The position numbers and the translations under genes are program-made. Positions 46,296 to 58,733 of a stretch of 64,000 nt of DNA are shown here, piece by piece. Where the stretch lies: positions 29,552,776 to 29,616,775 of the forward strand of contig NC_087069.1 in assembly GCF_963678635.1 (NCBI RefSeq), written 5' to 3'. The notes under the pieces are model-generated. The model was not told the DNA's origin, made no database searches, and saw only the letters and a list, made by a program, of their open reading frames with translations. Within the stretch, counting starts at the first letter, position 1, and each line of letters opens with the position of its first letter. Source of the stretch: Symsagittifera roscoffensis. Its lineage: Eukaryota > Xenacoelomorpha > Acoela > Convolutidae.

Positions 46296-47020
46296 ATGCC
46301 AAATGCCGCAGAATCACTACAGATGACTATGAATCCATACCTCATAGGTGGATCATCAATAGACACAAAAACAGATTGGAAAAGATTACAAGAATTTTCA
46401 AAAATAGTTGATTCTGAAAGAAATAAACAACACCAAAGAGTTTTATGCAATGAAATTCGCAGACTACCAAACGAAACAATTAAACAATTGGCAGTAAGAA
46501 TTGTCAGTTTAATTGTTCTTACTGACAATTAAACAATTGGCAGTAAGAACAATTGGCACTAGTTCCAAAAGCATATTCACTGAACACTCATGATAATAAA
46601 AACACGAAAATGACAAAAATTTTATTGATGACTCTAATACCGCAATTAAGAAAAATAGCTATTAAAAAAAGAGCATCACATCCTTCATCAATTCGAGAAC
46701 CAGATTCAGATTTTAGGAAACTAGTTGACAATCTAGAACAAGCAGACAATACAATGAAACTTGAAGGAACAGAAATTCTCAAACTACAATACGTTAATAC
46801 AATCAAAACAAATACTACACATATAAACAACATACACGATTCAGATGTAGACCTAACAGAAATTACATATCTGAGAAAAATCCCAATTTCAAAGGTAAAC
46901 CACCTTTCAAGATATGGTGTAATTATTGCCGAAGATACGAATGTAGACAAAAACAACAAGATAACCAGAACAAACCACAAAAGTACAAAGAACCAAATAA
47001 ATCATTCTATCAATACATGA
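46296..47020 (+). pseudogene. Giant LTR element gag, capsid and nucleocapsid region (broken)
   Basis: 46296-46532 encodes MNPYLIGGSSIDTKTDWKRL and VLCNEIRRLPNETIKQLAVR, a capsid C-terminal-type helical region. It continues after a 50-bp scrambled insertion (46478-46549) in 46553-47020 (MTKILLMTLIPQLRKIAIKK; PDSDFRKLVDNLEQADNTMK). At about 46915-46950 the adjacent frame gives WCNYCRRYECRQ, a shortened zinc knuckle missing its His-containing middle. Gag would package the element RNA. Confidence 0.6.
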
Positions 47021-48365
47021 AAAAGGATCAAAATTTACCAAACAAAATATACATAGTAATAACAGCTCTGGTAAACCACTCCCAAATAATTCAAATTACT
47101 CAAGAAATCAATCACCCTATAACTCTGGTTATAGAGGTAGATCACCAGAACAAAGAAGTTCACGAAATTTCCCACAAAATAGATATAGTTGACCAAAAAG
47201 CCAAAATAATCAGTATAGAAACAACTATTCACGTTCAAATTCAAACAGAAGAGAATGTTCATCTAATACCAATTCTCATTCAAATTCTAGGAATAGACAC
47301 TACTCAAACGATAGATCATAAAATTTATCATATAATAAAAATGGAAACTACTCAAATAATAGGAATAGAAGTTATTCAAACAATAGAAATCAACGTTACC
47401 AAAACAATAGATCAAGAAACAATTCGTACAACAGATCTAATTATCAGGGAAACAATAACAATTACTATAATAGGTCACGAAACAACTCGCAAAGTAGGAA
47501 TTCCAATAGTAACAATCGAAGGAATTATTCTCAATCCCCCTAAAGAAACAATAATCGCTACCCTGATTCCCAACACCAATATAGAAGTAACAGACCGAAA
47601 CTTCAGCGAAAAATTAATCAGGTACAAGCAACTGAAGAAACAACTTCAGATCCCCCTGGTTTTGACAACACAAAAAGTACCGAACTACAATTAAACCACA
47701 TTAATTGTGAGTCAACAGAGAGCGAAAGTGATACAAATAACACAATCTCAGTTAATATGATCACATTCGAAAACGACTACAAACCCATTGTCTACGAACA
47801 ACACTTCAGTTCACACCTTTACGAAAATCAATCGGAAATTCGTCAAGACTACTATACTAGACCCAAAAGAAACATTGTACCAGTTGATCAAAATGTAAAT
47901 GAAATAAACACAGTAGTCAATAACGAAAAACAACGCTCGAGTACAAATCACATTTACCAAAATATACAAAAAAACACAGCCAAGAAAAAAGTTTGGACAA
48001 TCCCACTTCTCTTAGAAAGCCCAAAAAGTAAAGAGTTTCAACCACCAGATCTTGAAATTGATTTTTTAATTGACTCAGGAGCATAATCAAATATTATTAA
48101 CATCCCTACTTGGAATGAAATCAAAACGTTACATCCAATCCTAACACCTATAAAAACAGCCAGCAACTTAGCAACAGCACAAGGTTCAAAATTTGTAAAT
48201 TATGGAAAAATCCAATTTTTCCTTGTTCCCACTAGAACAATGGAACAAAATAAAATACTAAACAAACCATTTAAACAAACATTTCACATTACAGACATAA
48301 AACACAATATCATTGGCATACCATTTATAACTAAGTATATTCCCACAAAAAAACATTTTAAATAG
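47021..48365 (+). pseudogene. Giant LTR element nucleocapsid tail and retropepsin (broken)
   Basis: In the frame of the protease, 47163-47700 encodes an Asn/Arg/Ser-rich tail (YSRSNSNRREC, HYSNDRS, NNNNYYNRSRNN) with two stops. 47757-48086 continues to FQPPDLEIDFLIDSGA, the aspartic protease active site D-S-G (48066-48083), followed at once by TAA and then SNIINIPTWNEIKTLH in the same frame. The flap and core end HITDIKHNIIGIPFITKYIP is near 48.29-48.35 kb. The open 225-codon frame at 47017-47694 is in a different phase and is a shadow. Confidence 0.7.
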
Positions 48366-48580
48366 TAAACTTTCATATAAAAGATAAATACACAAGAACA
48401 AAAAACACATCCTTAACATTTTTTCAAAGATTAAACAAACAACCACGACTTTTCTCCAAATTTTATCCTATATACAACCAGGAACGAAAATACCTGAAAC
48501 CACTATCAGGAAATGTATATAACTTTTCAATCAAACAAGTCCACCAGTACGATAAAGACCAAAACAATCAACATCTCTTT

Positions 48581-49580
48581 ATGTCAGACATTGAATTTAA
48601 ACCCATCCATAAATTTTTCCGAATCACAATTTCATCCATAAAATGTATGAAACATTCAAAGTCAGATATTATTTCATTACACGTATATAACAATTCGCCA
48701 TACCAGATAACACTACCCTTAGGACTCTTAGGATACTGTGAAACAAATGCCACAACCTTAACCACAAATGAAGTCGCATATCGAGTCAATAACATATTGC
48801 AATTACTAGATATATGCCAATCCACAATTCTAGATGAAGAATTATCAATAAACAACATAATAAGCATGAAAAAAAGAAACACTGACTACTTCACAAAAAC
48901 ACCATATTTTAAACCAACGTTTAAACTATCACATTATACGGAAGAACAACAAAAGCTTCTAACAATTTTTAATTTTCAATGTTCTCAAATAACACAAAAA
49001 GAATTCGACAAATTAGCTGAACTATTAATAAAATATCCAACAGTTTATGCAACATCAAAGTTTGATGTTAGAAAAATTAGTTCACCACTACAATTACCTT
49101 TAAAAGCTGACGCAGTTTTCAAAAAGCAAAGGGCAAGTAAAATACCGATACCTTTACAAGATAAAGTAAACAGACAACTTGACATTTTAGAACAATATGA
49201 AATATCACCAGTAAATAAAGAAGAACAACCAAAAGGTAAAACTTTTATCAAACCAGTTATCATCTTAGCTAAAGGAGAATCACTAAAAATCGTTCTAGAT
49301 GCTAGATACCTCAATTAACTAATTGACGAATCTAAATGAAATTGGCCCATTGAACCTATTCAAGTATTTCTAACAAAAATAAATGGTAAATACTTCACAA
49401 CAGCAGATATGAATAGCGCATACAATCAAATGCCACTAAATGAACAATCACGACGGTTAACATAAGTCGTTATCGGAAATCAACAATACGAATTCAATAG
49501 ATTATTTTATGGAATTTCCATAGGACCAGCAGCTTTTTCAGCTTTTATGAGTAAAATTTTTAGACCACTTATACTCAAAA
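48581..49580 (+). pseudogene. Giant LTR element reverse transcriptase, first half (broken)
   Basis: A 245-codon frame (48581-49318) runs from the protease-RT linker into the fingers (KFDVRKISSPLQLPLKADAV; KPVIILAKGESLKIVLDARY) and stops at LN. The same frame then resumes with KINGKYFTTADMNSAYNQMP (RT motif A, Asp in TADM, about 49.41 kb) and FNRLFYGISIGPAAFSAFMS (about 49.5 kb). A frameshift near 49575 moves it to the next piece. Ty3/gypsy-type RT by motif order. Confidence 0.75.
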
Positions 49581-49583
49581 AAC

Positions 49584-50900
49584 TTGCAAACATACTTAGA
49601 CGATGTTCTTATGCAGTCACAAACGAAAGACGAAATGTTTATAATTTTAGAACAATATCATCAAATACTCAAAAATGAAAACATGAAAGCAGCCCCAGAC
49701 AATTCACATTTTTTCCTAACACGCGTAAAGTTTCTTGGCCACATTATTGAAAAAAACACTACAACTGCCTTGAAATCACGAATACATGCAAATCAAAAAC
49801 TTCAGCCACCCACGAATAAAAGGAAAATCCAAGATTTCCTTGGAATGTTAAACTTCTTAAGTAAATATGTATACAAAATGCAATTATACTTAAGAACTTT
49901 CTATAACATCCTTAGACAGCAAAATAACTTCGAATGGACTACCGAACATCAAACAAGATTCGAAGAAATTAAAAAAATTTTAAAAGAACAAATAGCAAAT
50001 ACAATCCCAGATCCAAATCAACCATTTTACACAATGTGCGATGCTTCAAATTTTGGCATCGGCGCAGGATTACTACAATCACACAGTGGAACAAACAAAA
50101 TGAACACACTTACCAATAATATACACACTTACCGAATACGAATTTCTAATACTTGGATCAAAACATCCAACAGTTCTATTTACAGATCACAAACCTATAA
50201 TATCAAACCATATAAATCAACACACAGAAATCAAACCCAAACCATAGAGTTTACAGATTTCAATTAACTTTAATGAAATTCTCAAACTTACATATAGTTT
50301 GGATAGCAGAAAAAATCTTGCACCACCAGATACATTGAGTAGAAATACACCACCTGAACTACTTACACGAAAAACTATAGTTGAAATACCACAAAATATT
50401 AAATTCTATTTTGCAAAAAATGAAACGTCACCAAGATTAGAATGCAAATATGCAGTAAAAACTGATATAGATTAGTCACAAATAAATAACTTACAACGTT
50501 TCCCACTCTATTTAGATTGTCAAAATAAACACTATGAAGTAGATCTATTAGGAACATCCACATTCAAACCAACTCCTTATTCACATTGGGTTAAAAACAA
50601 TACCCAACAAAATACAATCAAACAACAAACACACGAAAAAGACCCCTTTCCATTGATACAAAAAGAAAATTTAACTGACAAAATAAATTTATCAGGACCA
50701 CCAATAAATGATTTAAAATACACAATAAATCAAGTTTTTGATCTTCATGACCCACTCGACACAATACCTTTAATACAAAAATATCAAAACTTTGATCCCG
50801 TAATTCGACAACTCAAATCATGGCACAAGTATAAAACGAACTCAACAAAAGCTGATACAACAATATTAGGTAATAAAACACTCCTCTGATACTTTAGAAA
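49584..50900 (+). pseudogene. Giant LTR element RT second half, RNase H and linker (broken)
   Basis: 49584-50267 starts with QTYLDDVLMQSQTKDEMF (motif C YLDD, catalytic) and continues FLTRVKFLGHIIE and KIQDFLGMLNFLSKYVYKMQ (thumb/connection). RNase H opens with CDASNFGIGAGLLQ (about 50.04 kb). The middle of RNase H is deleted or shifted: TLTEYEFLILGSKHPTVLFT lies in another frame near 50.12 kb. 50281-50460 carries the DTLSR tether, and 50653-50889 is the pre-integrase linker (FDPVIRQLKSWHKYKTNSTK). Confidence 0.75.
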
Positions 50901-51059
50901 AAATAATAATACCACTATTATTGAAATAACAGACCTTTAGAATATCAGACACCCGATTTTAAAGTACCCTGTCTCCCCGTCAGTATGATGCTGGTAGCAT
51001 TTAACAGCATTTAAGACATATTCAAGTTTCACACAAAATTTTTACTTTCCATTTGCACC

Positions 51060-51768
51060 AATTTGGATTAAAGTATTATGCAACGACTGCATAAGATGTC
51101 AATTAAAGGAACCTTATCCAAATCAAAAACAAATAGCACCAAAACAAGATTTTAAAGGACAAAGTCTATATTTCAATCATAGAATTTCATTTGACACAAA
51201 AGGACCAAATTCACCATTCTCCGAACAAAATTCTTATATTTTGGTAATTGTTGATGCATTTAAGCACTACGTAGCACTCAACCCGGTACCACATTGTAAC
51301 GCTTATTACGCATATACAACGCTTTACGAACATTGGATAGCTAAAATCGGACTACCAGAAATACTAGTCACAGATAATGGAACAGAATTCATTAATAACG
51401 AAATCATCAAATTATGCCACCTGTATAATATTAAACATAAGCCACGTACATCTCATGCACCTTGGACAAATGGATTAGTCGAAGGTGTGAACCGTTCACT
51501 ACAAGAATATCTTAGATGCATCTTTAATGGAAATTATACACGATATACTGAATGGTCAACAGATGTAAAACTATTCCCATTATCCTATAATTCACAAATC
51601 ACAACAACTCGAGGAATGTCACCATACGAAATGGTTTTTAATCAAAAACCACGAAAACAAATCATGCTTACAGCAAATGCTCATAAAAATACAAAAGGTT
51701 ATTGTCAACCAAACAAAGATTCAATTTGTTATAATCTACCCTTACACACACATGATGAAGACTACTGA
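51060..51768 (+). pseudogene. Giant LTR element integrase core
   Basis: Core residues are kept: first Asp in HRISFDTKGP (about 51190), second in VTDNGTEFINNEI (about 51370-51400), Glu in WTNGLVEGVNRSLQEYLR (about 51470-51515), the D,D-35-E arrangement of Ty3/gypsy integrases. The frame 51241-51768 is open from VIVDAFKHYVALNPVPHCNA to CYNLPLHTHDEDY. The zinc-binding N-terminus (LCNDCIRCQL region, 51.07-51.1 kb) is partly visible upstream. No C-terminal or chromodomain part is recognisable after 51768. Confidence 0.8.
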
Positions 51769-52193
51769 GGCAAATGAAAACAATTGCCTCAAATGAAAAC
51801 AATACTATGAAGACCTCCCGAACACCGAAAAAATAGCCTTTAACATTTTTTGATAAAACTCAACCTACTTGTCAAAAAATCAAAAAATAATCCGACCATA
51901 CTTAAATTTTGTCTCAAAACTTAAAATTTATTTGGCGAACAAATCATTTCTTAAATGCTTCTTTCCATAACAGTTGATCACATAAAACAAAAACTTCTAA
52001 ACCTCTCCAAAAAACTTTTCAATCTATTTAAATTTTTGATATTTTTTTCATTGAAACTTTTGAGTCTCTAATAATCATTTCTATAATTTTTTGTAACCTT
52101 TTTTTAAGTTTCTATTCCCTATTTGAAGTATACCTCCAACTCTCCCAAATCTTTGACCACATCTACAGGTACGAATACGTAAGATCTATTTAA
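51769..52193 (+). other. Non-coding gap after integrase
   Basis: No open frame or motif. Probably the decayed integrase C-terminus. Confidence 0.4.
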
Positions 52194-53437
52194 ATGATAC
52201 GAACTATTTTCAGTCGAACAGATATTTTTCTTTTATTCATAATTTTCCTCACATTTTTGATCTTCCTCATCATGACAATGTGCAAATGTATAAAAAAAGC
52301 AATAGTCACCTTTGCCCTAGCAACTATTCTCTTGCTACTTTTTATTGAAGAATATTACAATAAACACAAATTTTCCAAAAAAAAATTAAAAACTCAGATA
52401 CCTTTCCAAAATTGCTAATCAACCACCACCAAACCAGCCCCCACCATCTACAGCCCAAGACAGTCCAATAACACCTACAACTACAAACAATCCCCAACCA
52501 TCAACACGCATTTCTTTTCAAGACAACCCATACACTTTTGAAGAACGAAACGCACAACTATCTGAACTATTAGAACCAGTTAATCGCCAAGCATCTATGA
52601 GTGAACCAACCTATAACTTATATCCCACCTTGCAACAAAATCTCAATCGAGTCAGACACATTGGCCAAAATCAAAATACATCTGAGTTACATAGACAAAT
52701 TATACATTCGCGAAGAAATAGAAATTTTCAAACCCCCAGAGTTCATTTTAATATACCCCAATCACCAACACCAGCTACCTCAGAACTTTCAAGCAGCCCA
52801 CTACCAAAAACTCCCACACTTCTTTCACAACATAGCACTTCAAATCTTCCCTCAGACTACCTAGGTTCACAACAAATTCGAAAAAACCCTTTTAACCCCC
52901 CAGACATCACCGAAAGACCACCATATTGGACAACACCCTCATATACTCAAGGTGAACCAAATTTAGTAAATGACCCAATAGATATTTCTTCTGATACAAC
53001 GTTATCATCCCTGTCAGAAACAATTTCACTCCCATCAACACCATATTCAAGTCAAATGTCACCAACACTCTTCCCTCTAAATTTTCCCACTAACCTCGAC
53101 GCTAGATACCAAGAACAATCTTCAACAAACACCCCTACGATTGGACTGGAATACCTTCGTAGCACCTCCCCCATTATTTGGACAACATCAAGAAAGTAGC
53201 CGACTCCACAATTGGGCACTAAGTAGATTACAATATAGACAAGATATTCACAAAGTTATTCAAGAACATAACATTCAAATACTTCAACAAAATAATCTCC
53301 AATTAAAATTGGAAATCACAGTCAGACTTAACAATATTGTTCAACACCCCTTTTCCTTGAGCCCACCAAATATAACAGCTCAATCACTACCTCCCCCATT
53401 TATAACAGCTGAAGTTATATATAAAAACGATAGATAA
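52194..53437 (+). pseudogene. 3' accessory gene: membrane N-terminus with Pro/Ser/Thr-rich tail (frameshifted)
   Basis: 52194-52418 encodes two hydrophobic segments (FLLFIIFLTFLIFLIMTM and VTFALATILLLLFI) around a Cys-Lys pair. From 52417 an adjacent frame is open through 53199 with Pro/Gln/Thr/Ser-rich sequence (NQPPPNQPPPSTAQDSPIT; SSPLPKTPTLLSQHSTSN). A further shift leads into 53141-53437 (NWALSRLQYRQDIHKVIQEH; NIQILQQNNLQLKLEI: amphipathic, coiled-coil-like). It may be one protein of about 410 residues. The family is unknown; placement before the envelope-like gene suggests a structural or entry-related accessory role, which is inference. Confidence 0.45.
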
Positions 53438-53549
53438 ACCAAAAACACAATTGGATATATTACCTTTTATAACCCATCTCAGGATTATCATACACGTATA
53501 TTTTAAAAGTATTCACATTTCAACACCTGCTTTTTCTAAATTTTTCCGA

Positions 53550-55550
53550 ACAACATACAAATCCATCTCCTTGCACAGGACCTCAGGATTTGTTAGTAAC
53601 ACAATATGATTGTGAAGAAAACGAACAAAAAACACTACACAAATACGCTATAAATCAAGTCACACAATGCTAATCCGAACCACAAGCCATAGAAACAACA
53701 AATATAGTAGCCACACTATACTCAAAAGCCCGTTCAACTACATTAACAGGATACAAGTTTACAGCAACATTTTCCGAAAAGAAAGTACATTGCTCGCAAG
53801 TCTCAAACGGAAATAAAAACCGACTAGACCACGAATCTATCTATCAGAATAAAATAGAAAGATTACTACATCTTAGCCCTCAAGACTGTAAGAATGAACT
53901 TAGACGATTAAACTTAACACAAAACGTAGGAACAAATAAAAAACTTGCAAAATTTCAAGTTTTCCCAGATTTAGAACATCAAGCAGTACTTGAAAAACAC
54001 CCAGGTCACATAAGACTAGACACAAATTTCCCCTTCCACGGAAGATTGACATACGATCTACATGATAAACACTGGATACCACATATAGGTATAAATGATC
54101 CTTCAAATTGCAAAGCAGATACAAAAAATGAAGGATATCAAGAAATAATGTTTTTTGACTGGAAAATACAACTTGAAAAAGTACTACTTACACGAGATTT
54201 AAAAGACGACACAATTCTTTACCAAGGCGTTCGACTTCTTTGCAAAAATGACCAAGGATTTTGCGATCCTACAACACGAACACAAGCAACCATTGTTTGG
54301 TTTCCTGAAGAAACCTGCACAGTTTTTCAAGTAGCAAGGATACACGCTAGAATGATTAAATTTCACCAAAAATATACCTAAATATACATACCACAGATAT
54401 AAAATTAGATTTTACAATAAGCAGAATTTTTCAAGAAATGTCACTCTCAGAATTAGAAACACTACATCAATTATGTGAAATTGAAAGAACACAAATTCTA
54501 CAGTCACTAGCACTAGCAGTTCTAAAAAAACCATATGCAGTATATTTGTTATCCGGAAAAAGATCAATTTTTTTGATTATGAAGGAAATGTTTTATGGTA
54601 TTACACTTGTACCAAAAAAGTATCACCCTTATACGTTTTTGAAGATAAAAGATGTTACAAAAGAATCCCCATATTCTACAAAAATAAAGAATATTTTGTT
54701 GATACACTCTCAAGACGAACATATTTTTGGGACACAGCAGTACCATGCGGATCAGAAAACAGCCGCAACGTTGTACAATTAAATCCCGACGAAGATATAA
54801 ACTATCTACTAACACCATACCCAACATCAATGCCACCATTGAAAAAGTTTTCACCTGAAAGCATTCGAGCTATAGCCCGCAATCCAAATATTGATTTATA
54901 ATCGATAGGTTTAAATTCAAAATCAGACATACAACATCACATACGTACACAGCAGTTTCAGGAACTAATTACAAAAATGGACACGATACAACGATAATCA
55001 ATAGACCAAAACTTACGTAAGCTTGCAGAAACGGCAGGGTTTTCAGATTTTTACGCACAAGATTACAGCGGATATTTTCAATACGTTAAAGATTACATTT
55101 ACCTAAATGGTGAAAAGTAGCGACCACAAGATATATATCACGAATCAATATTTTTAGTTTTATTAATCTCAAGAACGAAGTTTTAGCCTTTCTAGGATGG
55201 CCATATTACATCTTAAAAAGATTGACTATCTTATACGCAATGTTTAATTTTATTGGATTTTTTTTCTCATTACTAAAAGGAATCTATAACACATTCGCAA
55301 TACATACACAAGTAAATCGACAAGCTAGCGTAGCACGCATATTATTTGCAGGATTTTTTGGAATATTTTCATCATCAATAAACAAAATCATCCCAGATGC
55401 ACAAATTAAAGAATATAAAACAAAACTATCAATAAATCCCAACACATACGATGACTCAAATAACAATACAAACGTATTACCTACAGCACCTCATTTGCCA
55501 AATCTACATCATAATCATCCATTATCATTAGTCTCACGAAATTTTTGAAA
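53550..55550 (+). pseudogene. Envelope-like glycoprotein gene of the giant LTR element (broken)
   Basis: Downstream of pol on the same strand. A Cys-containing ectodomain-like region (about 53.55-54.38 kb, main open piece 54046-54381), a second region with several conserved-looking Cys and Tyr-rich strands (54.42-55.12 kb, in two frames), then a hydrophobic membrane segment and a polar tail (55222-55548, membrane part about 55240-55300). This is the layout of env-like genes captured by LTR elements; closest family uncertain. It carries in-frame stops (for example at about 53670, 54381 and 54900) and frameshifts, so no complete product is possible. No signal peptide was found at the expected start. 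Confidence 0.55.
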
Positions 55551-55724
55551 CTTTACAATCACAAACCCTTCGACCTTAAGACCCAGCCACATACAAAGCC
55601 CCATCCAACATATAGTGACATAACACCCTCCAATTGACAATACATACAAACAAATCATTGAACAGCCCCATACCACCACTTTTCAGTCTCAAAATAATCA
55701 TTTTTTTAGCCCACGATTAGCAGA

Positions 55725-57226
55725 CAAGTTGGATCACTCCACCGATCAAACTCCCACCCTGCCAACCTCCAAAATCCACTCCCTATTATCCCACTTTTTG
55801 CATTTCCGCCACCTGATTCAACACAAACAAGTACATCATCAGGCGTGAATTCTGACACTAACTCAGATATCACAATTTATACAACAATTTCACAATTCAA
55901 TAATTCTGATATAGAAACTCCCGATGAGTTCGCAGATTCCGAACCATCCCCTTCTACTCATACCCCGACCAGCTCAACAACCTTCTCAAAACCCTTTTTC
56001 CTACCTATCCAACCCCAAAGCCAACATACATCTCCCTACACTCCATCTCAAGTAACCCCAACCTACTCCCCATTCAATAATGAACGCTCCACCAACAACT
56101 CCCCAGAAAATATTCAAATTTCCGAAGAACTAGATAATTTTATAACACTCCAACAACAATTGCTATCTCCGCACACTCTAACTATTCACCAATTACCATC
56201 AACAATAACATCATCAAATCCACCAACACCTACACCAATTTCAAATTATACTCCATCATTAGCTCATTCATCCACTTCAACAGAAACATCCAATAGTACT
56301 AGCCGTACTTTTAGAACTTTTACACGGTAATTCCCAAATCACCCATTCCAATCCAAACCCGGAACTGCCCGAGAATATGTTAACCATCCAGACCACACCA
56401 TCACTCGAAATTACTTTCAAATAAACCTACCCATCTTTCCCCAATACACTTTAAACCAATCCGACCTTAACCCTGAGCCACATCATTTCGTAGATGAACA
56501 TGCATTAATACTCACACTTCATTGGACCTCTTATTATAATTTCACTAACCCTCTTACGCTACCACTCCTTAACACCACAATAGATAAAAAGCATGATCAC
56601 ATTAATTCAGAAGCACTATCAGACATTCAAGCGTACGAACCTTTCACTTCCTGACACCAAAAGAACGTGATTTGCACTGCTCACACGACATCATGTTGAG
56701 AACTAAGCAAACACACACCTATTCTTATTATCGTTTTAACCAAAATCATTTTCATTTACACACACCATCACGACAACCTCACCACAGATTTCAATTCATC
56801 AATTCCAAATACAGCTCACCGTTTTTCCTAAACTTCACGTATTGCATTAAGTATACTAACTTCCAAGGCCTCCTCCGGAGTTATGACCCAATCACTCAAA
56901 TGTTTATATTTTGTCCCCTCACGAAGACCTTCAACGACGAAGAATCCCGACCCCTGATCATTCCGCATGAATATATTCAACCAATAGAATTAGCCATTTC
57001 AGAATTCATCCACAACACTAAGTACAATAATAAAATTTACAATCTAATCCAGAATACACCTCATGAATTTGCAATAGGCACCGAAGAACTAAAAACCATA
57101 CAAGCACTACAATTGCTGTGGCCACTGCTCCAAACTAAAAATATCATACGCATACTAGCAAAATTACTAACTACATCAAACGCTATTCACGATGTTTTCC
57201 CTCACGGTTTTTTCCCCGACGGTTAA
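55725..57226 (+). pseudogene. Second 3' accessory gene of the giant LTR element (frameshifted)
   Basis: 55845-56330 is a Ser/Thr/Pro-rich frame (161 codons; DEFADSEPSPSTHTPTSSTT, many Thr/Ser runs). From about 56331 a different frame carries coding-like sequence (FPQYTLNQSDLNPEPHHFVD), then 56672-57226 is open for 184 codons (FLNFTYCIKYTNFQGLLRSY; IIPHEYIQPIELAISEFIHN; ending FFPDG). No family is recognised. A globular end after a disordered N-terminal half is suggested. It lies 480 bp before the 3' LTR. Typical Ty3/gypsy elements have no gene here. Confidence 0.45.
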
Positions 57227-57704
57227 GGTAACTATGAATTTAATAATTTTCAAACTAACTAATTAAAATAGAACTAACCATTTTATTTAGTAATTTGCAT
57301 TTTCTTTAGTCTTCACACCACGATCACCTTCAAAACAAGAAAAGACAAATAAAAATATAAACTCTGTTTTTCATATTAAACTCTATTAAACCAACAGCAC
57401 TAAATGATGCAGTAAAAGTCAATTCAAAGTAGTAAAATCATTTCTAAATTATTTCCCCAAATGTAGTAAATTTAAATAAGATGAAAATCAATTTATACTT
57501 TTCAACCCCGAAAGCAGTAAAATTTGTCACAGTCTTTGTCAAACGATAACTAACAACTTCATATCGACGACTCCAACTTCCTGGAGCTCTCTTCTCCAAG
57601 AACAAAACAAGAAATGATGCTCGCCAAATATCAACGGTCATCATCCATCCTCCATTACAGAAAGAAGATATAAGATTAAAAAACTCTGTAAACCCCGGAT
57701 GGGT

Positions 57705-58086
57705 GGAACCAGATATAAACTATATTTATTATTGATTATAAATTGGATATTTTATCTTTATAAAAATTTATTATTAACCAATCACGATCCACCTAACCAA
57801 CAACCTACTTATTTGTAACTGCTGAAATTACTTGTAATTTCAGCACCAGAGAGATTTGAAATTAACTTAGAAATTAATTATCTCTCCAAGAGACCTTTAG
57901 CAATCGCAATAAGCCAGTGTACTCTAGATCTATTGAGCTTAGCAGAGACTAGTTAAACACCCTGAGACTAGTAGATATAAGAGTAAGATTAGGATCGGTA
58001 TTAGACTAAGAGGTTGCACGAATCTATCCGGCCGAAAATAAGATAGCGTGACGTTACTCTATGAGTTACACCTCGAACCTAACTCA
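57705..58086 (+). mobile_element. 3' LTR of the giant element (LTR-c)
   Basis: Begins TGGAACCAGATATAAAC, ends CCTAACTCA, followed by ACAG (58087-58090), the same 4-bp sequence that flanks the solo LTR. Preceded by the purine-rich/GGATGGG end of the internal region. It lacks the 27-bp GAGCAGACGGTGTA... segment present in LTR-a and LTR-b. Confidence 0.85.
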
Positions 58087-58733
58087 ACAGCCCACATTCG
58101 ATGCATAATCAAATATCTCATTGTGAGAACCAAATAACTCTTTTCAATTATGTTTTGAAAGGTTAATTCGTCGACAGGAAAACAATAGACAACGTTTACA
58201 GAATACAAGAAGAGCACAATCATCATCTGAGCAAAATTGGGATTATCATTGACAGACGAGATATTTTTTTACAATTGAGCGCAGGAAAAAAACTCAAACG
58301 ATCAGAAATATTTTGTCTCACATTCATCATTACAAGACTTTTTTTGTCATAGCAAAGACTACAGAAGTAGATGAGTGAAGAGAGCGCGCGGGGGGGGGGT
58401 TGCAAGGCAGACCCCATGTTTTAACATACGTTATAAATTTCCGGTCTGCCTCGCTATGTTTTAACATTAGAAAAAGAGTTTCCAATGCATCAAGATAGTG
58501 AATAGAAATGGTAAGTTTTCAGTGTTTGTGTAATGGTAAGAGAATGGTGAGAAAAATGGTAATTTTGTGGTTTTGTGTAGAAATTTTTAGTTTTTCCGCA
58601 AAACATCTCGGACTCGTTATCTAATTGGTAAAAATCATTTCTGTATTATCTTGCCATTACACAAACACTGAAACCTATCCACTTTTGTTCCCTATCTCAA
58701 TACATTGGAAACTCTTTTCCTGATGTTAATACA
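58087..58733. repeat. Duplicated flank of the LTR insertion site, right copy
   Basis: Partner of 41741-42376; continues beyond the break point of the left copy into the complete foldback right arm. Confidence 0.85.

Noticed and set aside
46588-46980. 130-codon minus-strand frame in gag
   Set aside because: Shadow of the plus-strand gag capsid region.
54564-54854. 96-codon minus-strand frame in the envelope-like region
   Set aside because: Shadow of plus-strand coding sequence; no independent support.
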